Source: Helochares maculicollis (lineage: Eukaryota; Arthropoda; Insecta; Coleoptera; Hydrophilidae). From it: a stretch of 43,800 bases of DNA. The notes under the pieces are model-generated. The model was given only the letters and a program-made list of their open reading frames with translations. It did not search any database and was not told the origin of the DNA. Of this stretch, positions 1 to 9,905 are shown piece after piece (the first letter of the stretch is position 1; each line of letters starts with the position of its first letter). The stretch is from positions 1-43,800 of the forward strand of contig JAWQRO010000299.1 in assembly GCA_033557835.1 (NCBI GenBank). Direction: 5' to 3'. The position numbers were made by a program, and so were the translations under genes.

Positions 1-841
1 ATGTAATAAATGGATTTCCATATTTAGGAAAAGATGAAACACGAAATTCATTAACTCCTCTCAGTGAGTATGTTGTAACAAAATTGGTAGAACCTTATAC
101 CATGAAAGGTAGGTGTGTGACAACCGATAATTATTTTACCAGCCTTCCTTTGGCTTCAAAATACAACATTGGTTGGTACAATACGTTCCAACAAACGGGA
201 ACTTCCAAAAATATGCAAAATAAAAAAAGATGGTATGGAACGTTTTTCAACATTTCTATATAAAACAAATAACTGTACGCTTACAGTTTATAAGAGTAAG
301 TCCAACAAAAAAGTTACTTTATTGAGTACTAAACACAAAGGCGTCAAATGTGATACAGGCTCCAAGAAACTACCTGAAACTGTATCTTTTTATAATAAGA
401 CTAAATTTGGTGATGATGTGACGGATCAAATGACAAGGAAGTATACGAAATCAGGATCCAGACGGTGGCCACTGCAAGTATTTTTCAATATTTTAGATTT
501 AGCAGGAATCAATTCCTGGATTTTGTATAAAAAATATTACGGGAAAGAAGATTTCCAGGAAAGATTTTTTGTTTCAATTGGCTGACGAACTTACATCTGA
601 TTATCGGTCACCAAGACCAGAGAACATAATTAACATTCATCGTCCAATACCCAACCACCCACACCCAGTACGTAAATGGTGTCAAGTAGGATTTTGTAAC
701 AACTACAAGACCACAGCAAAATGTAAAGTCTGTAAAAAATTTGTTTGTGGAAAATGCACAGAAAAAAAGTTTGTATTTGTAAAATTTGTAACAATAATAA
801 TAATTTTGAATAAATATCTGACGATTTTGAATAATACTTAA
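1..841 (+). pseudogene. piggyBac-type transposase, 3' part, frameshifted
   Basis: This is the C-terminal half of a piggyBac-family (DDE_Tnp_1_7) transposase, the enzyme that cuts and pastes elements at TTAA. Reading frame 3 is open from the window edge to about 165 (NGFPYLGKDETRNSLTPLSE, then TTDNYFTSLPLASK). It switches to frame 1 at about 165-585 (LVGTIRSNKRELPK, TDQMTRKYTKSGSRRWPLQV, INSWILYKKYYG) and to frame 2 at about 569-841. The last segment carries the C-terminal cysteine cluster typical of the family (CQVGFCNN, CKVCKKFVCGKC). The first break seems to have lost several codons between SLPLASK and LVGTIR; the second is a one-base shift in a T run near 565. The 5' half lies outside the window, and I could not identify the 3' terminal repeat or TTAA end. 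The family call is firm; it is not functional as it stands. Confidence 0.85.
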
Positions 842-1251
842 TTACAAATGATGAGATTTTATTAATTTTAAATTTTTTCAATGCTTCTTATCAATTCTTC
901 TAAATGGTATAGCAGTATATTATAAAATATTATAAATTTTGAAATACAGTCAAAATAACTGGTTTTGGTATAAATAGGTATAGCAAAATTGCCGGTACAT
1001 CTAGTGTTAGGCATAGTAACTGGACAGCTGCAGCAGGCCTCTCAGGACAAGCGAGCTTATTCACTTTTAAAAAAGTGGCAAAACGGAACGTCTTCGAAGC
1101 TTCAGTTTCCTATGAGCGTTCTGTTTCCAGACATGGACAGGGGAAGATTATTTGCTTCTTTCCAACGATCCGGGATGATGGTGTGATTTATTGTAAATAA
1201 TGCTGAGACGATGAAAAAATGAAGTTGTACATAAATTGATAAATTTTGAGT
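842..1251. other. AT-rich stretch, no supported gene
   Basis: This lies between the piggyBac remnant and the decayed minus-strand gene. It must contain or adjoin the 3' end of the transposon, but no terminal inverted repeat is recognisable. A 65-codon open frame at 989-1186 (+) is slightly richer in GC than its surroundings. It matches nothing I know and is too short to call. Confidence 0.4.
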
Positions 1252-2035
1252 TTATACAGTCAGGTTCATATGACTTTTAACTACCAATGACGGAGACTTT
1301 GCTAGCTGACGGATATGAAATGCTCCAAAAACAGAGAGAGAGCATGCACTTAAGCAACTGTCGGATGTCCTGCCACCATATGTCATACGTGATGGAATGG
1401 CTTCTTTTTCCAAAGACAAACCTACAACATTAATCTGAGCTCCATCCTTGGCAAATATGTATCTTATAATTGGAATCGATGCATTGCTTAAACTGCGCAC
1501 GATAACTGAAATATTGTATTAAATGTATTAATTTGAGTAATATAATGAATTAACTTGGTTCTATATAAAATAAACGAGCTTTGAATTTTATTTCGCTTGG
1601 TTATGTTTGTGCTGAGCTCTGCGCAATAGTTTTACTTGCTTCATTCCAAATTTTTGGAAAATATTGTATAGCGGCAATTTTCTTCAATGTGGAAAGGTCA
1701 TTTTTCTCTAAATCCAACAATCTCTCGATAGGCCGTAGTTGTGAGCAATTTGATGACTTGGCTAGTTTTGGTTTCAATTTTTACCTCCTTTATACCAAGA
1801 CAAAACATCTTTAACAAAGTTCAAGGCAGCCAAATCATGAGAGGTTAACCGTGACTCAATAAAAAGCCGAATAGTTTTACCAGTTTTAGTATTATTGCTC
1901 TCCTATCGATAACATATTCGTCACTGAGCTCCTAATATCAATATACAACATTTTTTTAAGAACAGCGAAAAGTGTATTGCAAGGTATATTATTTAATTTG
2001 TTGCTTCGAATATTGAACAAGTTATAGATAAAAGT
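1252..2035 (-). pseudogene. Decayed unidentified protein-coding sequence
   Basis: Read on the minus strand, this gives a long protein-like sequence broken by small lesions. From about 2035 to 1905 one frame reads NIPCNTLFAVLKKMLYIDIR and on to TNMLSIGE. After a frameshift near 1903-1910 it reads KTGKTIRLFIESRLTSHDLA and NFVKDVLSWYKGG. After a one-base loss in an A run at 1778-1782 it reads RPIERLLDLEKNDLSTLKKI and QYFPKIWNEASKTIAQ, up to an in-frame TAA at 1601-1603. That frame stays open for a few codons beyond the stop. It can then join, across a possible 70-nt intron (weak donor GTTTAT, acceptor TTTCAG, about 1513-1582), to a frame reading VRSLSNASIPIIRYIFAKDG and ending with TAA at 1252. 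I do not recognise the family. The run RSLSNASIPIIRY...GAQINVV faintly recalls the core of poly(A)-polymerase-type nucleotidyltransferases, which is only a guess. It could be a decayed host gene or an old transposon protein. Confidence 0.45.
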
Positions 2036-2440
2036 ATCCAGAAGTTTTCAAGGCTATATTTCACACAATCACATCTAAACAACGCTTAAAAACCCAGAAA
2101 TACTCAAACGTGTCACTTCATAATGAAAGACCACATACTGGTAATATTTAAAATACATAAGATATGAGTATGAGAAGCAAAATACTGAAAAATTATAAAA
2201 AAAGTATTATTTTATTAAAAAGTTTCAATGAAAGATGGGCATGTTTTAGTCAACACATATAATTTACTTTGTATGTTCTATTCCCGAAAGGCAGTGTGCC
2301 GTCCTATAGGCAACGAGAATCTTTTTGATGGAGAACGAAATAATAAAGCAAAAAGTCGTCTCTATCGGTAGAGGGCACTTTTTCCAAAGACCGGAACACA
2401 GGAAACCTGTCCTCTAATTAGGAACTGGTCGAGTTGGTGG
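2036..2440. other. AT-rich stretch, no supported gene
   Basis: Upstream (minus-strand sense) of the decayed gene. Further short protein-like scraps may continue to about 2110, but they carry several stops in every frame. Nothing else is recognisable. Confidence 0.4.
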
Positions 2441-2640
2441 AAAGGAAATCCGCTCTGTCCCCCGTGCAACTTCCGTAACTTGGTGACCGCGGCCTAATAG
2501 CGGCCATTCCGGCCGAATTGGCCCAATTTCTGAGAGGACACGTCCTCCCTCTTCCCACCTAACTCAAACCTCTCGATCCCAGTCCCTCGATTCCGCACCC
2601 TCAGGGCAGCGCGACCCTGCGTCCAAATAAATATAACGCA
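2441..2640. other. GC-richer non-coding island with phased GGCC words
   Basis: A sharp rise in GC content inside AT-rich DNA. Four GGCC tetramers start at 2491, 2502, 2511 and 2520, and an imperfect palindrome GAGGAC-AC-GTCCTC lies at 2534-2547. No long open frame covers it. It may be a regulatory element or a remnant of an old insertion; nothing in the sequence decides. Confidence 0.35.
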
Positions 2641-4994
2641 AATAAAATAACTTTGACAACAGAAAATTTGCTGCGTATTTAGAGTTGAAAGTTTTTATTT
2701 GTTTTCCCGTCTCCGAAAACTAAACCGAACGCATTCCACCTCCGAAACTTTATAATAAGTATCTGATTTGACTTCAAAGCGTATCAAATGTCTGGAGATG
2801 ACTCAAGGCAATTGAGGCGAGGGTCGGAATATCAATCTTACGTTTCCTTTGATACCGCAAATAAAGGCCCTTCGCGGAATTCTTTGACCAGTCAAGGGAA
2901 AACGAAGTCAAATTGTCACCAACTATTCTAATTCCAACGGACAGCCCTATACTCACCTCAAGTATGCGCAAGGGTCGAGGAACCGAATTCCAATGAAAGT
3001 TTCGACAAGACAAGATGTTTGTGTTAAATTAAAATTGATGATCAAACAGCTTTATTGCTCATTTTAATATCCATCCCCTTGCTCTTGCCCCCTCTATCCG
3101 CAAATTCAATATCATTAATAGAAATAACAACCCCTTTCGAGAGCAGATTGATTAATAGGAGTCCCTTCCTCATCAAAGAAAGGACATCAAACGAACATCG
3201 ACGCCTCCCGGGCCTGACGCCCAACGTCTTTTATCGCCTCTATTCGCCACCCCAATCCAATCCCCCAGAACTTTGATAATGTCGATCTCTTACACTCAAC
3301 CAAATAGCAATCATTAAGTCTACATGTACCTCTATATATGTCTGCAAAAAATTCTATCTGGAATTCATTCTCAACGATTGATTCAATCTCTTTTTTCATT
3401 GCAAGCACGCATATACGTAATACTTATCTTAAGGGTAGTTGTTAATTTTGACGTTTTTCGTTTTCAAATAAATCGAAGTGAAGTCCTGATGAAGAATGTG
3501 CCACTTTCGAGTTTCTTCGTCTTGCTGGTGACTTCTGGCAAACAAGTTCTGTATATAAATTTGTACTGATTGATTTTAATTTTCTATAGGAAGGCATTCT
3601 GTAAACTATGAATCAACACCGTTTTCTGGTCGTACCTCATAACCTTTAATTAAATAAAGATGAATTCCGACTAAAGATCGCAATATTCTACCAATGGAAG
3701 CTTCTCGTAAAAAGGAAGTAAAATGAAACTGTCTCTTGTAAGACAATTGTTTCTATGAGTATTTTATTAAACAGTTTAAACGTCTCAAAATTAAATGTAT
3801 AATTCAACGCATTTGATAGAAAACTATTGAAAAATGAAGACGGTTTTTACTGGGAAACGACTTCATTAATTCCAATATGAGTTTATTACCTTAGAGTATC
3901 GTCCTGTTTTCCGAGCAATCTTCGTTGTTAATGCAATAAAAGAAATTGCATTAAATTTTCGAATAATTATATAATTTACCTGATTTTTTTAAACAACTAA
4001 AAATTATTTATTTAGTTTTGTGTTCAAAATACTCTGCTGTACCGGAAAAATAATAAAACACAATACTTGTCAAATTTAAGTTTACACAAGGCTCTCGAAT
4101 TGAAAAGCAGATATGAACTTTACTGGAAGGCCTACAAGTACTTTTTAAAATGTGAACTTTTCAAATAAATTGAGACTAGCTAAATGTCAAATACGACTAG
4201 GAGCTTTTCTCCATTTTTCAAGTATATGAATTTAGGATTACCAATAACGTCTTTCGTTTTATACAATATTGGGCATGTATTACTTTTAGATACAAGCATT
4301 TTTAGCTCAGTCCAAATAAAAACAATTTTATTTCTCTAGATATGACAGAGCTTTGCTGGGTCTTTTAGTTAACTGAATTGTGCATATCAACAAATTTTTA
4401 GCGTAGCAATTTAAGATAAAGCCGTATCCAATAAATGTCCCAAATATATTGCAGATGACATAAAACCAATTTATATTATCGTATAAACTTTTAAATTAAT
4501 ACAATAGCTAATAATTAGTTGAAACACTTAAAAGATGTAATTTTTTATGATATATGAAAAAAAAAAATAATTTGAACTTTGAACAAGACGACTGGTTTGT
4601 TTCGTCAATACACTTTTTTGTTCAGAGTATAAATGTATACTTAAGCAGTCATTATGCCTATTTCCTTTCTATTTTATTACAAATGCTTAATTGATTCATT
4701 TAAAGTAGTACTCGATTTTCTAAGCAGTAACTAAGTTCATAAAATATGAAATTTAGGCTTGAACATTTTCAAAAGTCTAATCGACTGCTTATCAATAAAT
4801 ATTAATCTTTTAGGTTTCAAAATATATACAACAGCTACTAAAGAATTGTAGCCAGAAAGCAAAAATAAACCAAAGCAATCCATGTATTCCGCGAAATTCT
4901 ATTGCAAGTTATTAGTTTAAGAGCCCTCTATATAGGGCAATAAAATAAAATAGTAAATAAACTTATATTGCGCAGAATTCTGTATGCATACGAA
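2641..4994. other. Non-coding stretch downstream of the kinase exons
   Basis: From 2774 to 3408 there are overlapping short open frames on both strands of intermediate GC content, none recognisable. From 3409 to 4994 the DNA is AT-rich with homopolymer A and T runs. If the kinase gene continues past the terminal exon proposed here, its catalytic-loop exon should lie in this stretch or further left on the minus strand. I found no HRD-following DLKxxN or DFG motif. Confidence 0.35.
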
Positions 4995-5196
4995 TCATAA
5001 AAAGCTGCCTTCGATATTATCGTCCTCGACGACGGTATATAGCCCAGCCCGAGCCATGGCTAAATGTATGAACGCTTTTGTGTGATTCACCGAGATGTTT
5101 TGCCTCTTGAACCCAAGGATCTCCGATGCATAAATAAGGGCAGTTTCTCTGTACGCTATTTGCAGTAATGCAAAGTAATTTGGAAACAAGGTCACC
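4995..5196 (-). CDS. Possible terminal exon of the kinase gene, unusual C-terminus
   Basis: A candidate last exon for the kinase read from 5911 downwards. The donor at 5261-5260 (GTAAGG) and an acceptor ending CAG at 5197 would remove a 65-nt intron, a size typical of short insect introns. The junction keeps the frame: AG plus G completes an arginine codon. The exon then reads 66 residues (beginning VTLFPNYFALLQIAYRETAL, later RQNISVNHTKAF and GLYTVVEDDN) to TGA at 4995-4997. None of this resembles kinase subdomains VIb-XI, so the product would lack the catalytic Asp, the DFG motif and the activation segment. The alternative frame over the same bases is also open (GDLVSKLLCITANS onward, to TAA at about 5017). 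It may be an alternative truncating exon, the end of another gene, or chance. The kinase may instead use a different downstream exon. Confidence 0.35.
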
Positions 5197-5261
5197 CTGT
5201 TTGCAAAAACACCGCAATTCCCCCGCATAAATTATGCAAACTCCTGATGCAGATTCCTTAC

Positions 5262-5428
5262 CTATGGACTATTCCTCTTTGGTGCATGTGGGCAATGGCG
5301 GAAATGAGCTGTCTTGCGTACACCCTGGCCACTTTTTCCTCCAGCTTTCCGTTTTTCTGTGCCTTGATGAAGCTGCAGAGGTCACCACCTCCGACCAGCT
5401 CGTTAACTATGTAATAGACGTTTCCATG
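5262..5428 (-). CDS. Protein kinase exon: hinge and start of C-lobe (subdomains V-VIa)
   Basis: Encodes 55 codons plus two bases, flanked by a strong acceptor (TTTTTTCTCAG ending at 5429) and a donor GTAAGG at 5261-5260. It reads HGNVYYIVNELVGGGDLCSF, then GKLEEKVARVYARQLISAIA and HMHQRGIVHR. These are kinase subdomain V (the hinge, NELVGGGDL), helix E (ARVYARQLISAIAHMH) and the beginning of the VIb catalytic loop (GIVHR). In a normal kinase, DLKxxN would follow directly. The GGxL hinge and the RQLxSAxxHxH helix are shared with AMPK-related kinases such as HUNK. The exon joins the upstream one at 5783 in phase 0 across a 354-nt intron. It is clearly coding; the assignment inside the CAMK/AMPK-related group is less certain. 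Confidence 0.8.
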
Positions 5429-5782
5429 CTGAGAAAAAACTTGTTGTACATCAGACGTTTTTAAAAAGACGAGATGCAAGATAGCGGCATCTTGCTGAGC
5501 AAGAGTGCTGACGTATTGCCTCCCCGCAGGGATATTCACCCTCAACAGAAATGCAATATGTCATTTATTTTCCATCGGCTCCGCCACAGCTCGGTAGTTG
5601 CAGACTCATAGAAGCTCCCAGAGGCGTGATAGTGAATTATGAAATGAGAACGGGAAGTGCCAGTAGACAGGTGATCTGGCCACTTTGGAAAACATTGCCT
5701 TTTTGGGAGTCTTCAGACGAGCTAATCAAAGAGTTTCCCTATGGGAAAACATCTCGCCTTTCAAGCAGTTTTTGATACGTAC
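5429..5782 (-). other. Kinase intron (354 nt)
   Basis: Inferred from the flanking exons: donor GTACGT, acceptor TTTTTTCTCAG, phase 0. Open frames inside it on the + strand (5551-5924) are shadows of the minus-strand exons and have no recognisable content. Confidence 0.65.
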
Positions 5783-5911
5783 CTGCATTGTTTGGAAGAG
5801 GGCGGCGATGCAAGGGTGTGATAATTTCGACATGATCTTGGCTTCCCTGTATAGATTTTTTATGACGTATTCCTCTTTTATTTGGGTTATGTCCATTACC
5901 TTTACAGCAAC
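5783..5911 (-). CDS. Protein kinase exon: N-lobe with the ATP-anchoring lysine (subdomains II-IV)
   Basis: Exactly 43 codons in phase 0, bounded by an acceptor (CATTTGTCACAG, ending at 5912) and a donor GTACGT at 5782-5777. It reads VAVKVMDITQIKEEYVIKNL, then YREAKIMSKLSHPCIAALFQ. VAVK holds the subdomain II lysine that positions ATP, REAKIM holds the helix C glutamate that pairs with it, and LSHPCI is subdomain IV. The spacing YVxKNLxRE closely resembles HUNK-type AMPK-related kinases as I remember them; without a search this is a family guess. The glycine-rich loop must be in an upstream exon at higher coordinates on the minus strand. I could not find it in this window, so a long intron is likely. 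These kinases phosphorylate Ser/Thr on cytosolic targets, often downstream of LKB1. Confidence 0.78.
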
Positions 5912-6825
5912 CTGTGACAAATGAAGACGTTAGTTTTTCTAATCATTAATAACTTTAACTTAGATTTGAACATTCAAAATCATTTTTAGTAAGCTATGGT
6001 TAATCAGGGCAAGCAAATTATCTATTTTTTACTAAGCTTGTTTCGATTACCTTTTAAATTAAGCGATTTGGATATTAGAGTTATTAAATACAACATTAGT
6101 ACGAACCCCTTAAATTACACTTACCAAAAGTGTCCAAACAATTAATTTTGTCGATTTATTTCCGACAAAAATATAGAATTGGGAGTGTTTTATTCGATAA
6201 AAGTTAGTTTGTATTTTAGCTATAGCTGTCAAAGCTGTGTACGAGATTAAGATTTTTTTTAAATATTAGTTACGTCACATCATTAGAGTATTATGGGTAC
6301 ATTTTTGCATTCACTCATTACTTCTCTAGCTATAAATAACAAATGGGCTGATAGTGAATTTAGAAACAAGTTAATTAGGTTTCATGGCTGTTTTCTAGTT
6401 CCACCAAGTATACTGATAAAAGAGAAGTTATATAGTAGGAAGCCCTAACGCAAAAGAGAAGTTATTGAAAGGCAACATAGAAGAAATATATATATCAACG
6501 CGATCCAATAGATTAATGGAGCACACAATATCATATAGAAGAAGAAAAGACACCCCCAAGTGGATTTATATTTATTTAAATTGGGGTAGGCAAGAAGGGT
6601 CGTATAACAAAACATGGAGGAAAAAATATATACCAGAATACTAAAAGCATGTCTAATAAAGCAAATCAAAACCTTACTGGAAGGTAGAGAGTGGACATTT
6701 AGAGAGAAAAGAAAAACATGGAATCCAAACTTTCTATAAAGAGTTTACAAAGGAAAACAGTAAAGACTTTAAATAATTCATAGAGAAGATTAGGACTGTT
6801 TTTAAGTAATAGATGTCTTATATAA
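5912..6825. other. Non-coding stretch upstream of the kinase exons
   Basis: Probably intron of the kinase gene, because the glycine-loop exon must lie upstream on the minus strand. It is AT-rich, and purine-rich on the + strand from about 6440. No exon is recognisable. Confidence 0.4.
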
Positions 6826-6939
6826 AACAATAAAAGTAGCCCACTTCTCTTTAAGATTGTGCTAGATGAGGCAGTAAGGAGATGCAGGCCGTGGTGGAAA
6901 CAGCTCAATGCAGAATTCCGAAGAATGGAAATAGTTTAA
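6826..6939 (+). pseudogene. Possible remnant of a non-LTR reverse transcriptase
   Basis: A 37-codon open frame reads NNKSSPLLFKIVLDEAVRR and ends with TAA at 6937-6939. SPLLFxIVLDEAVR resembles reverse-transcriptase motif 4/5 of non-LTR retrotransposons, where LSPLLFN(I/L)xL(E/D) is typical, just before the YADD box. No YADD follows and no other RT block is legible. The surrounding 6440-7190 is purine-rich on this strand, as an eroded retrotransposon ORF might be. Short and weak. Confidence 0.28.
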
Positions 6940-9905
6940 TTCACTATTAAGATTATTAATTAAGATATGCAACCAAACTAGACAGAATCAGAAACAGCGA
7001 AACCTATGGAGAAAAGTTCGAAAGTTTGAGCAGTAGAAGAGACAATACAGCAGAACTATTCAAAATGATTTGAAGAAGACGAGACTATTCAAAAAAGTAT
7101 ACGAAACGGAAATGCAATCAAAATTGCAAGCAGAAGACAGAACAACACAAGAAAATGTGGCAAAGACAAGACACTAAAAACAAAATCATAACCTCAACTT
7201 TACAACAAATTAGCACCTTAACAAGGTGCTCAGGAGTAAACATATTGGTAAAATCACTAGTTTTATTTAACAATTGATGCGAATATACTCCAGGAAAGAA
7301 TGTATACCAGCTGAAAATGGTTGTTTTTACTAACCTAAAGTACGACTGTCATCAGTCAACTGTTTATTTTTATTCAATTTTAATCATTAAAGCTCTTTAA
7401 GTGAAGTGCAAAGTAAAAACACGAACATTTTTAAATATAACGTAACTTAAAAACAACAAAAGGCATTTTTGCACAAATTTTCGTTGGTATTTCATATTTC
7501 ATAGTTTCTCATTAAATGAACTGTTGGTAATTATTAAGAAAAATTTTAAATAGAATCTATTAGTTTTGCCAGAAAATTAAATATATAAATGCAGCAACGG
7601 AAATTGTTCCATTATAGGCTTCCCGAGATCAGCATGTTAAAACTGCTTAAATAGAGCAAAACATATCCATTGAATATTTTATACATTTTAATGACTGCAC
7701 AACTTCCTTATTTTCCCTAATTGTCATCGTTTGGAATTAGTTAAAAAGCATTTTTTCTCAATGTCGTAAAAGTGAACCCTATGAATGCAGAATTCTTAAT
7801 ATAGATTCAGATTACTTCCAGCTGTATGTGAAGCTTTACTACTAATCACTAAAATTTATTAATTAGTATCAATTGCGGCAGTCATGGAAATCATTTTAAA
7901 TTACGAGAGCCTGAGCATACAGCTAGTACAGCTAGTTAATTAGCTAATATTATGAACGTTATTTGCTCCGATATGCATGGTTTACATATTAACGCGTTTG
8001 TAAAAGCTAATTCCAGATTCAGAACGAGTTTACGTATTCAGCCATATTTTAATTCCTGAAAGTTTTCCAGAACAACAAATATGCTATTAGCAGAATCATT
8101 TAATATTTTCTCTATAAATAAATATAGCTAGCGTCTCATGAGAAATGACCAACAGTTGGTCATTTCTGGCCGAATTGTGAAGAAATGTTAATTTATAACA
8201 ATATTAATTAACCGGGAAAGAGTTATGAAATGCGTACACAAAATCATTCGGTTAAAAAACCGAAAACCTTAGGAAAACTATCATATTGTGATAAACAGAT
8301 AAATAAAAGAGTATATGTCATAAAATAATTGCATTTTATATTCTAACAAAAATTGAACAAAATCACCCAGAATTCAAGAACTAAACCGTGTCTTATATGC
8401 TACATGTATCCGTTCCTCTTAATTTGTCATTGAAGAATCTAGCCTATTTGAAGAGGGTAAAGGCAGCAACTTTTTGTAAGTCAACAGATATCTCCAATGA
8501 TAATCAAATAAATATTATCAAGAGATATATAGTTGCGTAAAATTGATTGCTACGAAACTTCCCGCAAAGCAGAAACTTGCTAACAATCAATTTAACCCTT
8601 CTGTTCGTTTAACTCCAATTTGACCCAATATGAATTATAGCAAGGCTTCAATTTCGGGAAATTGCTTAGGCAAAGTCCCTTTCGATTATTAGTAAACATA
8701 AACGGGGTTTGATTAGAAGGATCTGATTGGTTGGTAGAGGACCCACGGCATACAAACCCAGCAGAACAGTACGGCAAGGCACAACACCGCACAATGCAGC
8801 CCCAGCATGAAGAGAAGAACCTTCCCCGAACTAACTTTAGCGATACACTCCCTTTATCAAAGGATGCCTTGCAACTTCGCTCCATCTATTGTGGCCTAAT
8901 TGTAATTTGGTGTTCCCTTATCCTTGCTTACGGGGCCGAAGGCCTACATCTAACTGCACCGAGTACTATATCTATTATGCTGATAGTGTGTTGTGTGTTA
9001 ACGTATTAGTCTCTGGAGAAATTAAACTTAGGATAACGGAGTAGATATACCTCTCTATGTATATATATATACTCGCTGCGTACATTTTCCTTTGCCCTCT
9101 AACTTCATTTCGTTTCTCGATAGACTCCACTTGCCTTCTACCTTTTGAGATTTAGCTTACGGGCAGGGCGTTGTCATAAAAATAGGATCTTGACCTGAGA
9201 AATATCGTAGCATGATTTCTCTGCCTAAATTTCGGCAAAATGTAGTTTGACCCAAATACGCTTCATTTTTTAGTTTAATCAACAGTTTTCAAAACTTCAT
9301 TTCCCAAGGTGATCCCAAAATTTTATGATTTGTTGATGCTACATAATATATTTTTAAGTTTTGCACATAAAATTTTGTCTGCGGAATAATTTTTAATTAA
9401 AATATCCCAACAACAATATGCATTCAAATTGAATTCTAAAATTGAACACAACCGCACAGGAGCAATTACAAGAACAAACATTCAAGAGATAGTGTATGAT
9501 GAGAGGTGCCCCATTTTACAAAATAGCCCAAATACCAAATACCCTTGAAAAGCTAAAAGTCAATCAACTACTATACTAGATATTTATACAATTTAGAGCA
9601 GGCTGCCTGGTTAAGTCTAATGGAAGGCCTATTTTCTGCAGAAATTTTACAATCAATGAATCAATATATTAAGTATACAATAATAAAGTCAACACGCTAC
9701 CCAACGCAGGATTTCGATATGCTGTTCTAATATTAATTTTTATTAATTAATTTATTTTTATTATTAATATTTTAATTAAATTTTCATTTTACTAATGGAT
9801 ATATTTAAGGAACATTTCAAAAGTTAAGCAAAAACTTTGTTTTTTCAATAAATTTTAGCGAAAGTTTATACTTTTCTATTTTATTTTATTAATGAAATGC
9901 AAGTA
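6940..9905. other. AT-rich non-coding stretch with a palindrome and a small island
   Basis: Holds the 27-nt palindrome at 8141-8167 (listed separately), a moderately GC-richer patch at about 8700-9000 with antiparallel open frames of no recognisable product, and a short TA repeat at about 9060-9072. Otherwise AT-rich with nothing I can name. Confidence 0.4.
8141..8167. repeat. 27-nt perfect inverted repeat
   Basis: The arms AGAAATGACCAAC and GTTGGTCATTTCT are exact reverse complements around a single A at 8154. The core ACCAACAGTTGGT could bind a dimeric transcription factor (Grainyhead/CP2-like or Myb-like sites share parts of it). Function is not shown. Confidence 0.8.

Noticed and set aside
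3042..3408. Overlapping open frames on both strands (60-73 codons)
   Set aside because: No family resemblance and no clear exon borders. I looked for kinase catalytic motifs here and found none.
8592..9009. Two antiparallel open frames of more than 90 codons
   Set aside because: They overlap on opposite strands, match nothing known to me, and the Cys/Ser-rich minus-strand version looks like noise.
9721..9780. Dense AT inverted words (TATTAATTAAT type)
   Set aside because: Expected in DNA of this composition; no defined arms or repeat unit.
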